Assembly (NCBI GenBank): GCA_019750655.1
Contig: JAIEOG010000209.1
Location: 1-18,161 of the forward strand
Reading direction: 5' to 3'
Length of the DNA stretch: 18,161 nucleotides
Source: a bacterium
Lineage (GTDB): Bacteria > Bdellovibrionota > FAC87 > UBA2466
The position numbers and the translations under genes were made by a program. Of the stretch, positions 7,230 through 14,258 are shown one piece after another (position 1 is the first letter of the stretch; each line of letters begins with the position of its first letter). The notes beneath the pieces are model-generated. The model saw only the letters and a program-made list of their open reading frames with translations, made no database searches and was not told where the DNA came from.

Positions 7230-7853
7230 ATGCATTACGGTACAGACCCTAAAAATTACGACGTTTTTTCTATTGCCGGCAAGGGGGTCTTACAAAGGGC
7301 TGTGGCGCTCCTTACCCTCTTGGTCATGACGGGGTGCGGCTATAGCCTTCAGCACCGCCTTAAAACGGGTTTTGATAACCCCCAGGGAATTTTCGTCCCC
7401 ATTTTCGATAATGAAACGGACGAGGTCGGTGCCGAGCGGTTCTTTACGAACGCACTTATCCGCGAATTGCAGAGCCGGGGTCTTGGGACCTTGAGCTCTC
7501 CCCGCCAGGGCGCCTACAAGCTGCAAGGCACGGTGACGCGCATTGGGTACGTGCCGGCGGCCTCGACACCGACGCCTTACAACGGTTTGCAGGACTACCG
7601 GCGTCTTCCCACTGAAATCGTGCTCGATGTGGATGTGACGTTGCGCCTCACTGACCCGGCTTCGGGCAAAGTCCTCTGGACGCAAAAGTTTTCCAACTTC
7701 CGGCGCGTGCCAGGCGTTGTCGATCGCACGTATAACTACGAGGCGCCTAGCTCGGTCGGGGTTCTGCAGCAGTCTTTGATCGAATCCCAATACGCCGGCA
7801 TTGCGCGCGATATGATGCGCGACGTTTACGACGCAATGATGGAGCTTTTCTAA
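7230..7853 (+). CDS. lptE: LPS-assembly lipoprotein LptE
   Basis: The protein has 208 residues from the ATG at 7230. It has a lipoprotein signal ending at lipobox MTGC with Cys36, followed at once by 'GYSLQHRLKTGF', the 'CGY.L' opening typical of LptE. Then come 'IFVPIFDNETDEVGAERFFTNALIREL' in pieces, 'YKLQGTVTRIGY', 'VDVTLRLTDPASGKVLWTQKF' and the C-terminal helix. LptE plugs the LptD barrel in the outer membrane and helps insert LPS in the outer leaflet. Identification is strengthened by holA next door, as in E. coli. The start is uncertain: ATG 7230 gives a long n-region of about 24 residues with no good ribosome site. The frame is open back to 7161, but that would overlap the divergent thiolase start. 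The stop overlaps the holA ATG by one base (TAATG). Confidence 0.88.
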   Translation: MHYGTDPKNYDVFSIAGKGVLQRAVALLTLLVMTGCGYSLQHRLKTGFDNPQGIFVPIFDNETDEVGAERFFTNALIRELQSRGLGTLSSPRQGAYKLQGTVTRIGYVPAASTPTPYNGLQDYRRLPTEIVLDVDVTLRLTDPASGKVLWTQKFSNFRRVPGVVDRTYNYEAPSSVGVLQQSLIESQYAGIARDMMRDVYDAMMELF

Positions 7854-8860
7854 TGGCGGCAGTGGGACTCGCCCAAGCGCTGCGCGATCTCGAGAACCGG
7901 GTAGCGCCCTTATATGTGGTTTCAGGAAACGAACCCTTCCAAGCAGGGGAGTTTTTGGAAAAGCTCCGAGCCAAACTCCTGCAAGCCGGCACGGAAGGTT
8001 TCAACCAAGACGTTTTCGATGCCGAGCAGGTTTCTCCCGTCGACTTGCTGGCTTCTTTAGACACGCTTCCCGGGCTTTTTGATGCGCCGGATTCTATTCG
8101 CTTGGTGATTTGCCGGCGTTTTGAAAAAGCACCGGCCGCGCTCTTAGAACGCCTCGAAGGCTACTTCCAAAACCCAGCGCCGCAGACGTGTTTCTTAATG
8201 ATTGCGGAAAAAATCGACCGGCGCAAAAGCTGGATCAAAGATGCCGAGAAAAACGGCGTCGTTCTTGAGGTAGCCGAGCCTTTCGATCGCGATTGGCCGC
8301 GCTGGCGTACGTTCTTCGAAAAACGTGTGGGAAAATCCATTGAGCCCCAGGCTTGGGATGCGCTGGTGGAAGTTGGAAATCGAAGTCTGGCTTTGGTTTC
8401 GAGTGAGTGCCAGAAGGCTGCGCTTTTTGTAGGGGACGCCCGAGAAATCCGCGTCGAGCAAGTGCGCGAAGTGTGCGGCGTCTCTCTCTCAGAAGATATT
8501 TTTCAATTGAGCGAAGACATCGTTGCGCGCCGCTCGTTGGCAGCGATGCTGAAACTGCACCGGCTTACTTTGGGAGGAGAGAGCGAGATTAAAATCCTCT
8601 CAATCCTTTTGCGCCATTTCCGGCAGATTTCTCAGTGCTTGGGTTTTTTAGAGAGCGGCGTGAATGATCCGAAGGTGATCGGTCCACAAATCGGCGTACC
8701 GCCTTTTTTTGTGCCGAAAATTATGGAGCTGGCGCGCGGGTACACGACGGCGTCTCTAACGCGTGTTTTTAAGCGACTGGCAGATTGCGATTACCTGCTG
8801 AAAACAGGCGAGGGCACTCTCTGGGGAGACTTCTGTCTCCCGCACTTCACAGACCGGTAG
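7853..8860 (+). CDS. holA: DNA polymerase III subunit delta (HolA)
   Basis: This 335-residue protein has the usual length for HolA. The N-terminal AAA+-like domain starts with 'PLYVVSGNEPF', continues through 'FNQDVFDAEQV' and 'LPGLFDAPDSIRLVIC', then a lid region with 'EDIFQLSEDIVARR' and a collar domain with 'EIKILSILLRHFRQI' and a final 'YLLKTG' helix. Delta is the wrench of the clamp loader: it opens the beta sliding clamp so that it can be loaded on primed DNA. As expected for delta, there is no Walker A motif. It is translationally coupled to lptE through a TAATG overlap, the same gene pair as in E. coli. It is convergent with hpf across a 197-base spacer. Confidence 0.93.
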   Translation: MAAVGLAQALRDLENRVAPLYVVSGNEPFQAGEFLEKLRAKLLQAGTEGFNQDVFDAEQVSPVDLLASLDTLPGLFDAPDSIRLVICRRFEKAPAALLERLEGYFQNPAPQTCFLMIAEKIDRRKSWIKDAEKNGVVLEVAEPFDRDWPRWRTFFEKRVGKSIEPQAWDALVEVGNRSLALVSSECQKAALFVGDAREIRVEQVREVCGVSLSEDIFQLSEDIVARRSLAAMLKLHRLTLGGESEIKILSILLRHFRQISQCLGFLESGVNDPKVIGPQIGVPPFFVPKIMELARGYTTASLTRVFKRLADCDYLLKTGEGTLWGDFCLPHFTDR

Positions 8861-8944
8861 AGGCGTAGGCGCACCAAAGCGCGAGGCCCAAAGCGATTCC
8901 AAAAACTGACAAACACTGAAACATAAGGCGCGGTAACTACGCCT
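8861..8944. repeat. 8-bp perfect inverted repeat downstream of holA
   Basis: AGGCGTAG at 8861-8868, directly after the holA stop, is matched by CTACGCCT at 8937-8944. The arms are 68 bases apart. Total length (84) and an 8-bp terminal stem recall a tRNA, but no T-loop or anticodon arm is present. It may be a weak RNA structure at the end of the holA transcript, or chance. Confidence 0.35.
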
Positions 8945-8996
8945 TTGCGCGAGGGGATGCAAGCCTCTTCTCTGGTTGGGCACGTCAGATGAGGTT

Positions 8997-9040
8997 TAAG
9001 GGTTCAGGCTCAAGGATTAAGCCTAAATCCTCAACCCTTA
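8997..9040. repeat. Nested inverted repeat in the holA/hpf convergent spacer, possible pseudoknot
   Basis: An outer 8-bp perfect stem (TAAGGGTT 8997-9004 with AACCCTTA 9033-9040) encloses two interleaved stems: AGGATT 9013-9018 with AATCCT 9026-9031, and AGGCT 9006-9010 with AGCCT 9020-9024. Read from the minus strand, the loop of the first inner hairpin is complementary to the bases just after it, the layout of an H-type pseudoknot. There is no T-tract on either strand, so it is not a standard intrinsic terminator. It lies just past the hpf stop and may form the 3' end of that mRNA. Confidence 0.5.
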
Positions 9041-9043
9041 GCC

Positions 9044-9058
9044 GAGCCCGCTGGGCTC
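9044..9058 (-). terminator. Hairpin at the hpf stop codon, terminator-like without T-tract
   Basis: GAGCCC 9044-9049, loop of 3, GGGCTC 9053-9058: a perfect GC-rich 6-bp stem directly after (and touching) the hpf stop at 9058-9060. No T-run follows. Together with the nested repeat beyond it, it probably shapes the 3' end of the lptCA-lptB-rpoN-hpf transcript. Confidence 0.4.
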
Positions 9059-9438
9059 TAGGCGCGCTTCTTTTCGCTATGGGGCAGCACAGCACCCACA
9101 TCACGAGCCAGCTTAGCGGCAACCTTAGGCCGGGCGACTTTGTGCGCCTGCTTATGGCCCTTGTGTTTTTCACGCTCTTTTTTCAACTGGGTCTCGATCT
9201 TCTTGGCAGCCAGATCGATGGATTCGTAGAGGTTCTTCGTCTTTGCCACGGCGACCATGCTCTTGAACTCGGCGTGGAGGGTGATTTCAGCTACGTGCTG
9301 TAGCTTTTCCAGACTCAGCATCACGTGCACATCTACGGGGTACGTGATGAATTTGCGGAATTTGTCGACCCGCTTTTCAATTTTAGCTTTGAGGGCTTCG
9401 GTTGCTTCGATTTGACGGAATGCGAAATGGACACTCAT
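9058..9438 (-). CDS. hpf: Ribosome hibernation promoting factor, short form with basic tail
   Basis: The 126-residue protein begins 'MSVHFAFRQIEATEALKAKI' and continues through 'KRVDKFRKF', 'VHVMLSLEK', 'AEITLHAEF' and 'NLYESIDLAAKKIETQLKK', the full beta-alpha-beta3-alpha fold of Hpf/YfiA. These proteins bind the decoding centre of idle 30S subunits and promote inactive ribosomes in stationary phase. Residues from about 88 on form a Lys/His/Arg-rich tail (KEREKHKGHKQAHK...) and not the dimerisation domain of long Hpf. The start ATG at 9438 has a strong AAGGAG eight bases upstream. Position after rpoN is the classical order in proteobacteria; ptsN, which often follows, is absent here. The gap to rpoN is 56 bases and contains a strong hairpin. 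Confidence 0.92.
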   Translation of the reverse strand: MSVHFAFRQIEATEALKAKIEKRVDKFRKFITYPVDVHVMLSLEKLQHVAEITLHAEFKSMVAVAKTKNLYESIDLAAKKIETQLKKEREKHKGHKQAHKVARPKVAAKLARDVGAVLPHSEKKRA

Positions 9439-9446
9439 TCGATTGA

Positions 9447-9452
9447 CTCCTT
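9447..9452 (-). promoter_or_regulatory. Ribosome binding site of hpf
   Basis: AAGGAG on the minus strand, eight bases before ATG 9438. This strong site sets hpf apart from lptB and rpoN, which start inside ATGA overlaps, so hpf can be translated independently of upstream genes. Confidence 0.7.
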
Positions 9453-9467
9453 CTCACAAAGACCTAC

Positions 9468-9498
9468 TTAAGAAATACTCCTGCGAGTGGTTTCTTAA
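9468..9498 (-). promoter_or_regulatory. Imperfect hairpin overlapping the rpoN stop, upstream of hpf
   Basis: TTAAGAAA 9468-9475 pairs with TTTCTTAA 9491-9498. Inside, ACTC 9477-9480 pairs with GAGT 9485-9488 around the loop CTGC, with only T9476 opposite GG 9489-9490 unpaired. The stem includes the rpoN stop codon and ends 16 bases before the hpf ribosome site. It could be an RNA processing or partial termination site that sets different levels of RpoN and Hpf. Confidence 0.5.
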
Positions 9499-10922
9499 AA
9501 CACTTTTTTGCGTTTCGAAGACGGGAGGATTCCCAACATCTCGCGGTACTTGGCCACGGTGCGGCGTGCAATGTTGATGTTTTCTTTCAGCAACATCTCG
9601 ACGATTTTCTGATCGCTAAATGGATGAGCTGGATCTTCTTGGGCGACGATCGCTTTCACTTTTTCTTTCACGGTTTCGCTTGCGACGTCGGCGCCGTGCA
9701 CACGGCTAATGCCGCTGTTGAAAAAGAATTTCAATTCGAAGATGCCGCGCGGTGTGTGGACATACTTATTCGTTGTCACGCGGCTAATCGTCGATTCATG
9801 CATGCCGATATCGTTTGCGACATCGCGGAGGACCATGGGCTTCAAAAAGGCGATACCCTTGTCGAAAAATTCCTTCTGCTGCTTCACGATGCTCTCGGTC
9901 ACGCGGTAAATCGTGCGCTGGCGCTGGTGGATGCTGCGGATCAACCACACGGCGGAGCGGAGTTTGCCTTGGATGTATTCTTTGGTCTCGGCCTGCTTCT
10001 GCGCACCTTCCTCAAGAAGGTTTTTGTAAAAGCCCGAAATCTTCAGCTTCGGCAAACCGTCCTCATTGAGCATCACGACATACTCATCGCCGCGCTTGGC
10101 GACGTAAATGTCGGGAATGATGTAATGCGCGGGCGTGCCACCGAAAGCGCGGCCTGGCTTGGGCTCTAGCTCTTCGATGATCTTCACACGCTCGACGACA
10201 TCTTCCATCGAGATAGCGAGCGTTTTGGCGATGTTCTGGTAATTCTTCTTCTCGAGGTCGGGCAGGTGGTTTTCCACCATACGCTCCAACGATTCATCGT
10301 TGAAGGCCATGTCGTAGATCTGGACGAGCAAGCACTCTTTCAAGTCACGCGAGCCGACGCCGATGGGGTCAAAAGATTGGATGTGGTAAAGCACCGCTTC
10401 GAGTTCGTGGATATCGAAGCTTTCTTTCTCCGCCATTTCCTCGAGCGATGCTTGGAGATAGCCATCCTCGTTGATGTTCCCGATGATGACTTCGCCCATC
10501 GCTTTTTGCGGATCGGTGAGGTCGCTCATCTTTAACTGCCACATGACGTGATCGGTCAGCGACGCGGGGGCGGTTAAAGTGTTTTCGTACGACGGCAAAT
10601 CATCTTCCCCGCCGCGGTGAGCGGGTAGGTTGGGCGTCGAACGCGCATTTTCGAGATAGCTTTCCCAGTTAAAATCTTCCGAAGCTTGCGGGTTTTCTTC
10701 CGTTGGTTTGCTTTCGGGCTGTGTTTCTACATCCGACACGCTTTGGGTTGTGCTCTCGGAGTCCGCAGATTCTTCGAGAATCGGATTTTCGACGAGCTCC
10801 GTGTTGATTAAGTTTTCCAACTCCATGCGCGAAAGCTGCAAGAGTTTGATCGCCTGTTGGAGCTGGGGAGTCATCACCAGCTGCTGACTTAGATTGAGGG
10901 ATTGCTTAAGCCCGATGCTCAT
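9495..10922 (-). CDS. rpoN: RNA polymerase sigma-54 factor (RpoN)
   Basis: This 475-residue protein is full length. Region I is present at the N-terminus ('LKQSLNLSQQLVMTPQLQQA' then 'IKLLQLSRMELENLI'), the segment contacted by AAA+ activators. A long acidic, Ser/Glu-rich region II follows at about 50-95. The core-binding domain includes 'IGVGSRDLKECLLVQ', and the HTH has 'VANDIGMHESTISRVTTNKYV'. The RpoN box 'ARRTVAKYRE' lies at 452-461 and recognises the -24 element. Sigma-54 directs core polymerase to -24/-12 promoters and needs an enhancer-binding activator; none is encoded in this window. The gene starts inside an ATGA overlap with lptB (10919-10922), so its synthesis is tied to LPS export genes, an arrangement common in proteobacteria. 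Confidence 0.97.
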   Translation of the reverse strand: MSIGLKQSLNLSQQLVMTPQLQQAIKLLQLSRMELENLINTELVENPILEESADSESTTQSVSDVETQPESKPTEENPQASEDFNWESYLENARSTPNLPAHRGGEDDLPSYENTLTAPASLTDHVMWQLKMSDLTDPQKAMGEVIIGNINEDGYLQASLEEMAEKESFDIHELEAVLYHIQSFDPIGVGSRDLKECLLVQIYDMAFNDESLERMVENHLPDLEKKNYQNIAKTLAISMEDVVERVKIIEELEPKPGRAFGGTPAHYIIPDIYVAKRGDEYVVMLNEDGLPKLKISGFYKNLLEEGAQKQAETKEYIQGKLRSAVWLIRSIHQRQRTIYRVTESIVKQQKEFFDKGIAFLKPMVLRDVANDIGMHESTISRVTTNKYVHTPRGIFELKFFFNSGISRVHGADVASETVKEKVKAIVAQEDPAHPFSDQKIVEMLLKENINIARRTVAKYREMLGILPSSKRKKVF

Positions 10923-11638
10923 AATCTAAAACCTTCTCCCAAGTAGAACCGGCGAGCCGATTCATTGTTGACGATCTCTTGCGGCGTGCCGTGTACCCAG
11001 ATCTTTCCTTCTTTGATCAGGTACGCTTCATCGCAGCTCGCGAGCGTCTCGCGAACATTGTGATCGGTAATAACGATCCCAATGCCGCGTTCCCGCAAAG
11101 TCTTAATGATCTGCTGAATCTCCTGCACCGCCAGCGGGTCGATGCCGGCGTAAGGTTCATCGAGCAGCAAAAACTTCGGCTGAAGGGCGAGGGCACGGGC
11201 GATTTCCAATCGTCGCCGCTCTCCGCCGCTCAGCGTCAAGGAGCGTTGCTTCGCCAGCCGGGCAATGCCCAGATCCGAAAGCGCACGTTCCACACGGGCT
11301 CTCTTTTCTTTTCGGCTGATTTTAAGATTGTCCAAAACGACAAAAATATTGTCTTCGACGCTCAGCTTCCTAAAAATCGACGCGTCTTGAGGTAGATAGC
11401 CCAAGCCTAGACGGGCGCGTTCGTAAATCGGCAGCTGGCCGATGTCGTGGCCGTCTAACAAAACGCTTCCCGAGTCGGGCTGGATGAGGCCAACCATCAT
11501 GTAAAACGTCGTCGTCTTGCCCGCGCCATTCGGCCCGAGCAGCCCTACAGCGCGCCCGGCCTGTAATTCAAGCGAAACACCCTGGACGACCGTGCGGCCC
11601 TTAAAACTTTTTACGAGTTCGCGTGCGGTGAGATTCAT
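10919..11638 (-). CDS. lptB: LPS export ABC transporter ATPase LptB
   Basis: At 239 residues it is close to E. coli LptB in length. Walker A 'GPNGAGKT' lies at 35-42, the Q-loop at Q84, the signature 'LSGGE' at 136-140, Walker B 'FLLLDEP' at 156-162 with catalytic E161, and the switch His at H193 ('ITDHNVRET'). The 'RRRLEIARAL' after the signature and 'PYAGIDPLAV' are characteristic of LptB. It powers extraction of LPS from the inner membrane together with LptF/LptG (not in this window) and passes it to the LptC/LptA bridge. It is joined by ATGA overlaps to the LptC-LptA-like gene (11635-11638) and to rpoN (10919-10922). Confidence 0.96.
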   Translation of the reverse strand: MNLTARELVKSFKGRTVVQGVSLELQAGRAVGLLGPNGAGKTTTFYMMVGLIQPDSGSVLLDGHDIGQLPIYERARLGLGYLPQDASIFRKLSVEDNIFVVLDNLKISRKEKRARVERALSDLGIARLAKQRSLTLSGGERRRLEIARALALQPKFLLLDEPYAGIDPLAVQEIQQIIKTLRERGIGIVITDHNVRETLASCDEAYLIKEGKIWVHGTPQEIVNNESARRFYLGEGFRL

Positions 11639-12618
11639 TGGCGAGAACTCCCCGTGGCATTTTCCACCTCGATCCGATCATCATCGGTGTGGAGCGTGAT
11701 TTTACGGCCGCTCATTTCGCTGTCTTCACTGGTAATGGAAGCATTGCCTTCCAGAATGATGGTGTCGTTGGCCAACTCAATGTCTGCGCGATCGGATTCG
11801 CCTTTGCGGTCTTTGTGAAAGAGGGTGACGTTGCCCTTCGCGATCAAAAGCTCTCCAGCCGAATCGCCCATGTGCATTTCTAGGCCGTCACTCTTGATGG
11901 TGAGGTTGGGCAGTTGCGCGGTCACGCTCTTTTTGAAAACGGCGCGGTGGGTGGAAGGGAAAAACTCGCTCTCCACCGACTGAATATGTATCCACGTATT
12001 ATTGCTCAAGCGGCGGCGCGCGCGGCTCTGCTTGCGGACGAGAAAGTTGCCTTCATTAAGGCCCGCATCCAGCCCACGGCCCGTTAGAAACATCTCGGGC
12101 TTTTCGGGATTTGGCCCGCGCATCTGCACGACATCGTCGGAGAAAAAGCGGCGGGAATTCCCGTCGTAATCCAGGGTGTCCATGCTGAAGCGATAGCCCA
12201 TGTGCGAATTCACAACGACATTTCCTTCGAGCGTAACGAAGCGTTTGTCGAAGTACGACTGGCCAAAATCGCTCTTGGTGTGAACGACATTGCCGGAGTT
12301 ACTGGAATAAAAGTCCGCGTCCACTTTCCGCAAGTCGGCAAACTTCTTTTCGTTGCGGTGGAGTTCCGCGAACTGCGAGTGGATGTCCCAGCTCTTCTTC
12401 CCTTCGAAGGATTCAAAGAAGCGCGCGCCCAAAAGTCCGGAGTTTGCTTCCGTGAGGTCTGATTTATAGAGCCCCTCGCCGTAAGAAGCGGTGAGTCGTG
12501 CTGCAGGATCGCCCGGGAGATTGGCTGGCAACGGCCAAAACAAAAGCCCCGTGCCCCAAAGCGCGAGGGCGCCGCGGGTTCCGAGAGGGGCTTGGCGAAT
12601 GAAGTTCAGTGCTGACAT
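11635..12618 (-). CDS. lptC: LptC-LptA-like fusion protein, LPS transport
   Basis: The protein has 327 residues from the ATG at 12618, preceded by GAGAG four bases upstream; an ATG at 12651 would add 11 residues but has no ribosome site. An N-terminal hydrophobic segment (about 16-32) looks like a membrane anchor or signal. Residues about 40-190 match LptC: 'LTEANSG', 'W.i.sq.Ae', 'FADLRKVDADFYS', 'VTLEGNVVVNSHMGYRF', 'DTLDYDGNSRRFFSDDVV'. Residues about 212-324 look like a second OstA/LptA jelly-roll unit: 'FKKSVTAQLPNLTIKSDGL', 'LLIAKGNVTLFHKDRKGESD', 'IILEGNASITSEDSEMSGRK'. No separate lptA lies between this gene and lptB, where E. coli has one, so the fusion may serve both roles: docking on LptB2FG and extending the periplasmic bridge. 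A stand-alone LptA elsewhere cannot be excluded. Confidence 0.82.
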   Translation of the reverse strand: MSALNFIRQAPLGTRGALALWGTGLLFWPLPANLPGDPAARLTASYGEGLYKSDLTEANSGLLGARFFESFEGKKSWDIHSQFAELHRNEKKFADLRKVDADFYSSNSGNVVHTKSDFGQSYFDKRFVTLEGNVVVNSHMGYRFSMDTLDYDGNSRRFFSDDVVQMRGPNPEKPEMFLTGRGLDAGLNEGNFLVRKQSRARRRLSNNTWIHIQSVESEFFPSTHRAVFKKSVTAQLPNLTIKSDGLEMHMGDSAGELLIAKGNVTLFHKDRKGESDRADIELANDTIILEGNASITSEDSEMSGRKITLHTDDDRIEVENATGSSRQ

Positions 12619-12633
12619 CGATCTCTCATTAAT

Positions 12634-12650
12634 CTGGCATAATCCATGCA
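12634..12650 (+). promoter_or_regulatory. Candidate sigma-54 (-24/-12) promoter
   Basis: CTGGCATAATCCATGCA has TGGCA with GG at 12636-12637 and GC at 12648-12649, the exact GG-to-GC spacing of sigma-54 promoters. Mismatches to the usual consensus are the C and G after TGGCA and the first T of TTGC. Transcription would start near 12661 and give a leader of about 64 bases to the outer-membrane protein gene at 12725. It lies in the divergent gap beside the rpoN operon. A site this short can occur by chance. Confidence 0.4.
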
Positions 12651-12724
12651 TAAGTGACAGGGCGAACTTTCTGACGAGAGAGAAAAAATTCCCAAACGAG
12701 CACGGCTGCCGTACGATTTAGAGA

Positions 12725-14254
12725 ATGAAAAACGCGCTCGCTTTTCTGGCTCTTGGGTTTGTCTCGATTGCAACCGCTTCTCCGGAGGGTGACGCGCGTT
12801 ATGCGTTTAAGTCCGTCCTGGTGGCCGTCGAAAATCTGCAGTCCGAAAACGTCCACGGGCCGCACGTCCAAAAGGAAATGGAAAAGTTTTTCACCAGCCG
12901 CTCCCGCTTTGAGCTGGCGGTGGGGGCTTACCGGGCCTTTCGCGAAGCGGTGCGGGTCAACCCGCGAGTCGATTTCACAGACGCTACGGCGGAAAAGTTA
13001 GCGCCCTTGCTCGATCCGACCTATGCGGCCGGCGCCGATTCTGTGGTCCTAGCCCAAGTCCAACGCGCGGGTGAGGAGTACCAGATCGCACTCGTTGGAG
13101 CGGTGATGAACCCTCCCGAGATTTTTTATACGAAAGTGCTGACGGTGCCTAACCGCTTCCTACTGCAAAGTTTTACGGAAACGGTGAACATCGGGCTGAC
13201 GGAACTCATCCAGTCATTGCCTTACGATGCTACCGTTATTGCGCGGGAAGGCTACCGCGTCATTATCGATCACGGCGGGCCCACGTTAAAACAAGGCAAC
13301 CGTATTTCGGCCTACACGGTCGAGAACACGGAAAAGGGCCCTGAACTGCGTGAATCCGGCGTCATCTTGATCCAGCGCGCAGAAAAAAACCTCTCTTTCG
13401 GCACGGTCTTGGTGGAGAGCAAACCGCTAGAGGTGGTGAAGGGCAATAAAGTCCGCTTCCAAAACCTCGGCCGTTTAGTCGTTGATACGCGCCCTTACCA
13501 AGCCATGGGCGACGCGGGCGGGCCGCGCGACATCGCTAGCGTTCCTTCCGCATCAGCCCTTGAAGCGCAAGTCGCTGGGAGCAAATGGGTGCATGCGGAT
13601 CTCCACTTGGCCGGGAGTTTAGTCGGCTGGGATCGCACTGCCGCCGGAACGGGTACAACGAGTTCGGCTTCGGGCTTTTACCCGGGCGCGAGCCTCCGCG
13701 CGCGTGTTGCTTTGACTCGCGACTTTTTCGCCGAGGGGGGCGCTTTGTTCGGCATGGGCGGGGTGGGCGTGCAGGGATCGCAAATGAGCCAGCTGCGTTT
13801 AGTCGCGGGTTACAACGTCCCCTTAGGCGGCATCTTGGATTCGCCATTGCTCCAGTTTCGCCTGGGGTATTCAACGACTCGCTTTTCGGTGGGGGAACAA
13901 CCGAACCAGTTGGCGCCTTCGAGTGTGAGCTTTAGCGGGATGCTCATGGGCGCTGGTTTCAACCTTCCTATTACGGAAAGCCTGAGCGCAGGTTTGGAAA
14001 TGAACGGCTTGTTTGTCCCCTCTGTAGAAGAGGGGTCGGGTGGCACATCGGGCGCCACTCTGCAGAGCGTGGCGGGCTGGGATTTCTCGGTTAAAGGCGC
14101 TTACCGGCTCACGCCGAGTGTTTCCTTGGATGCGCGCCTGGTATTCCAGACCCATATGGCGGAATTCACAGGGGCAGGGACGCGTTTGATCCCTGTCTCG
14201 AATCTCTCGCAATCCACGAAGGCATTCTTAGGCGGCGTGACCGCCGCTTTCTAA
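12725..14254 (+). CDS. Outer-membrane protein: periplasmic domain plus C-terminal beta-barrel
   Basis: The 509-residue protein has a signal peptide (MKNALAFLALGFVSIATAS). Residues about 25-175 form an alpha/beta domain that recalls TolB-N/CsgG-like fold modules ('FTSRSRFELAVGAYRAFREA', 'GADSVVLAQVQRAGEEYQIALVG'). Residues about 180-260 resemble the small beta domain found in FlgT-type proteins ('YRVIIDHGGPTLKQGNRISAY', 'GTVLVESKPLEVVKGNKVRF'). From about 295 to the end there are alternating amphipathic strands with many Gly and aromatic residues, and the protein finishes with Phe (GVTAAF), the usual signal for BAM-dependent barrels. About eight strands are plausible. The exact family is not recognised and the domain matches are by eye. 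A plausible sigma-54 promoter lies upstream. The gene converges on the dehydrogenase gene with only four bases between stops. Confidence 0.72.
   Translation: MKNALAFLALGFVSIATASPEGDARYAFKSVLVAVENLQSENVHGPHVQKEMEKFFTSRSRFELAVGAYRAFREAVRVNPRVDFTDATAEKLAPLLDPTYAAGADSVVLAQVQRAGEEYQIALVGAVMNPPEIFYTKVLTVPNRFLLQSFTETVNIGLTELIQSLPYDATVIAREGYRVIIDHGGPTLKQGNRISAYTVENTEKGPELRESGVILIQRAEKNLSFGTVLVESKPLEVVKGNKVRFQNLGRLVVDTRPYQAMGDAGGPRDIASVPSASALEAQVAGSKWVHADLHLAGSLVGWDRTAAGTGTTSSASGFYPGASLRARVALTRDFFAEGGALFGMGGVGVQGSQMSQLRLVAGYNVPLGGILDSPLLQFRLGYSTTRFSVGEQPNQLAPSSVSFSGMLMGAGFNLPITESLSAGLEMNGLFVPSVEEGSGGTSGATLQSVAGWDFSVKGAYRLTPSVSLDARLVFQTHMAEFTGAGTRLIPVSNLSQSTKAFLGGVTAAF
14232..14250 (+). terminator. Terminator-like hairpin at the end of the outer-membrane protein gene
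   Basis: GCGGCG 14232-14237, loop TGAC, CGCCGC 14242-14247, then TTTCTAATTTC. A perfect 6-bp GC stem sits inside the last codons and is followed by a T-rich stretch. It would end plus-strand transcription before the convergent dehydrogenase gene. Confidence 0.4.
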
Positions 14255-14258
14255 TTTC

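Noticed and set aside
8861..8944. tRNA-like length with an 8-bp terminal stem
   Set aside because: No GGTTCRA-type T-loop, anticodon arm or CCA-like end on either strand.
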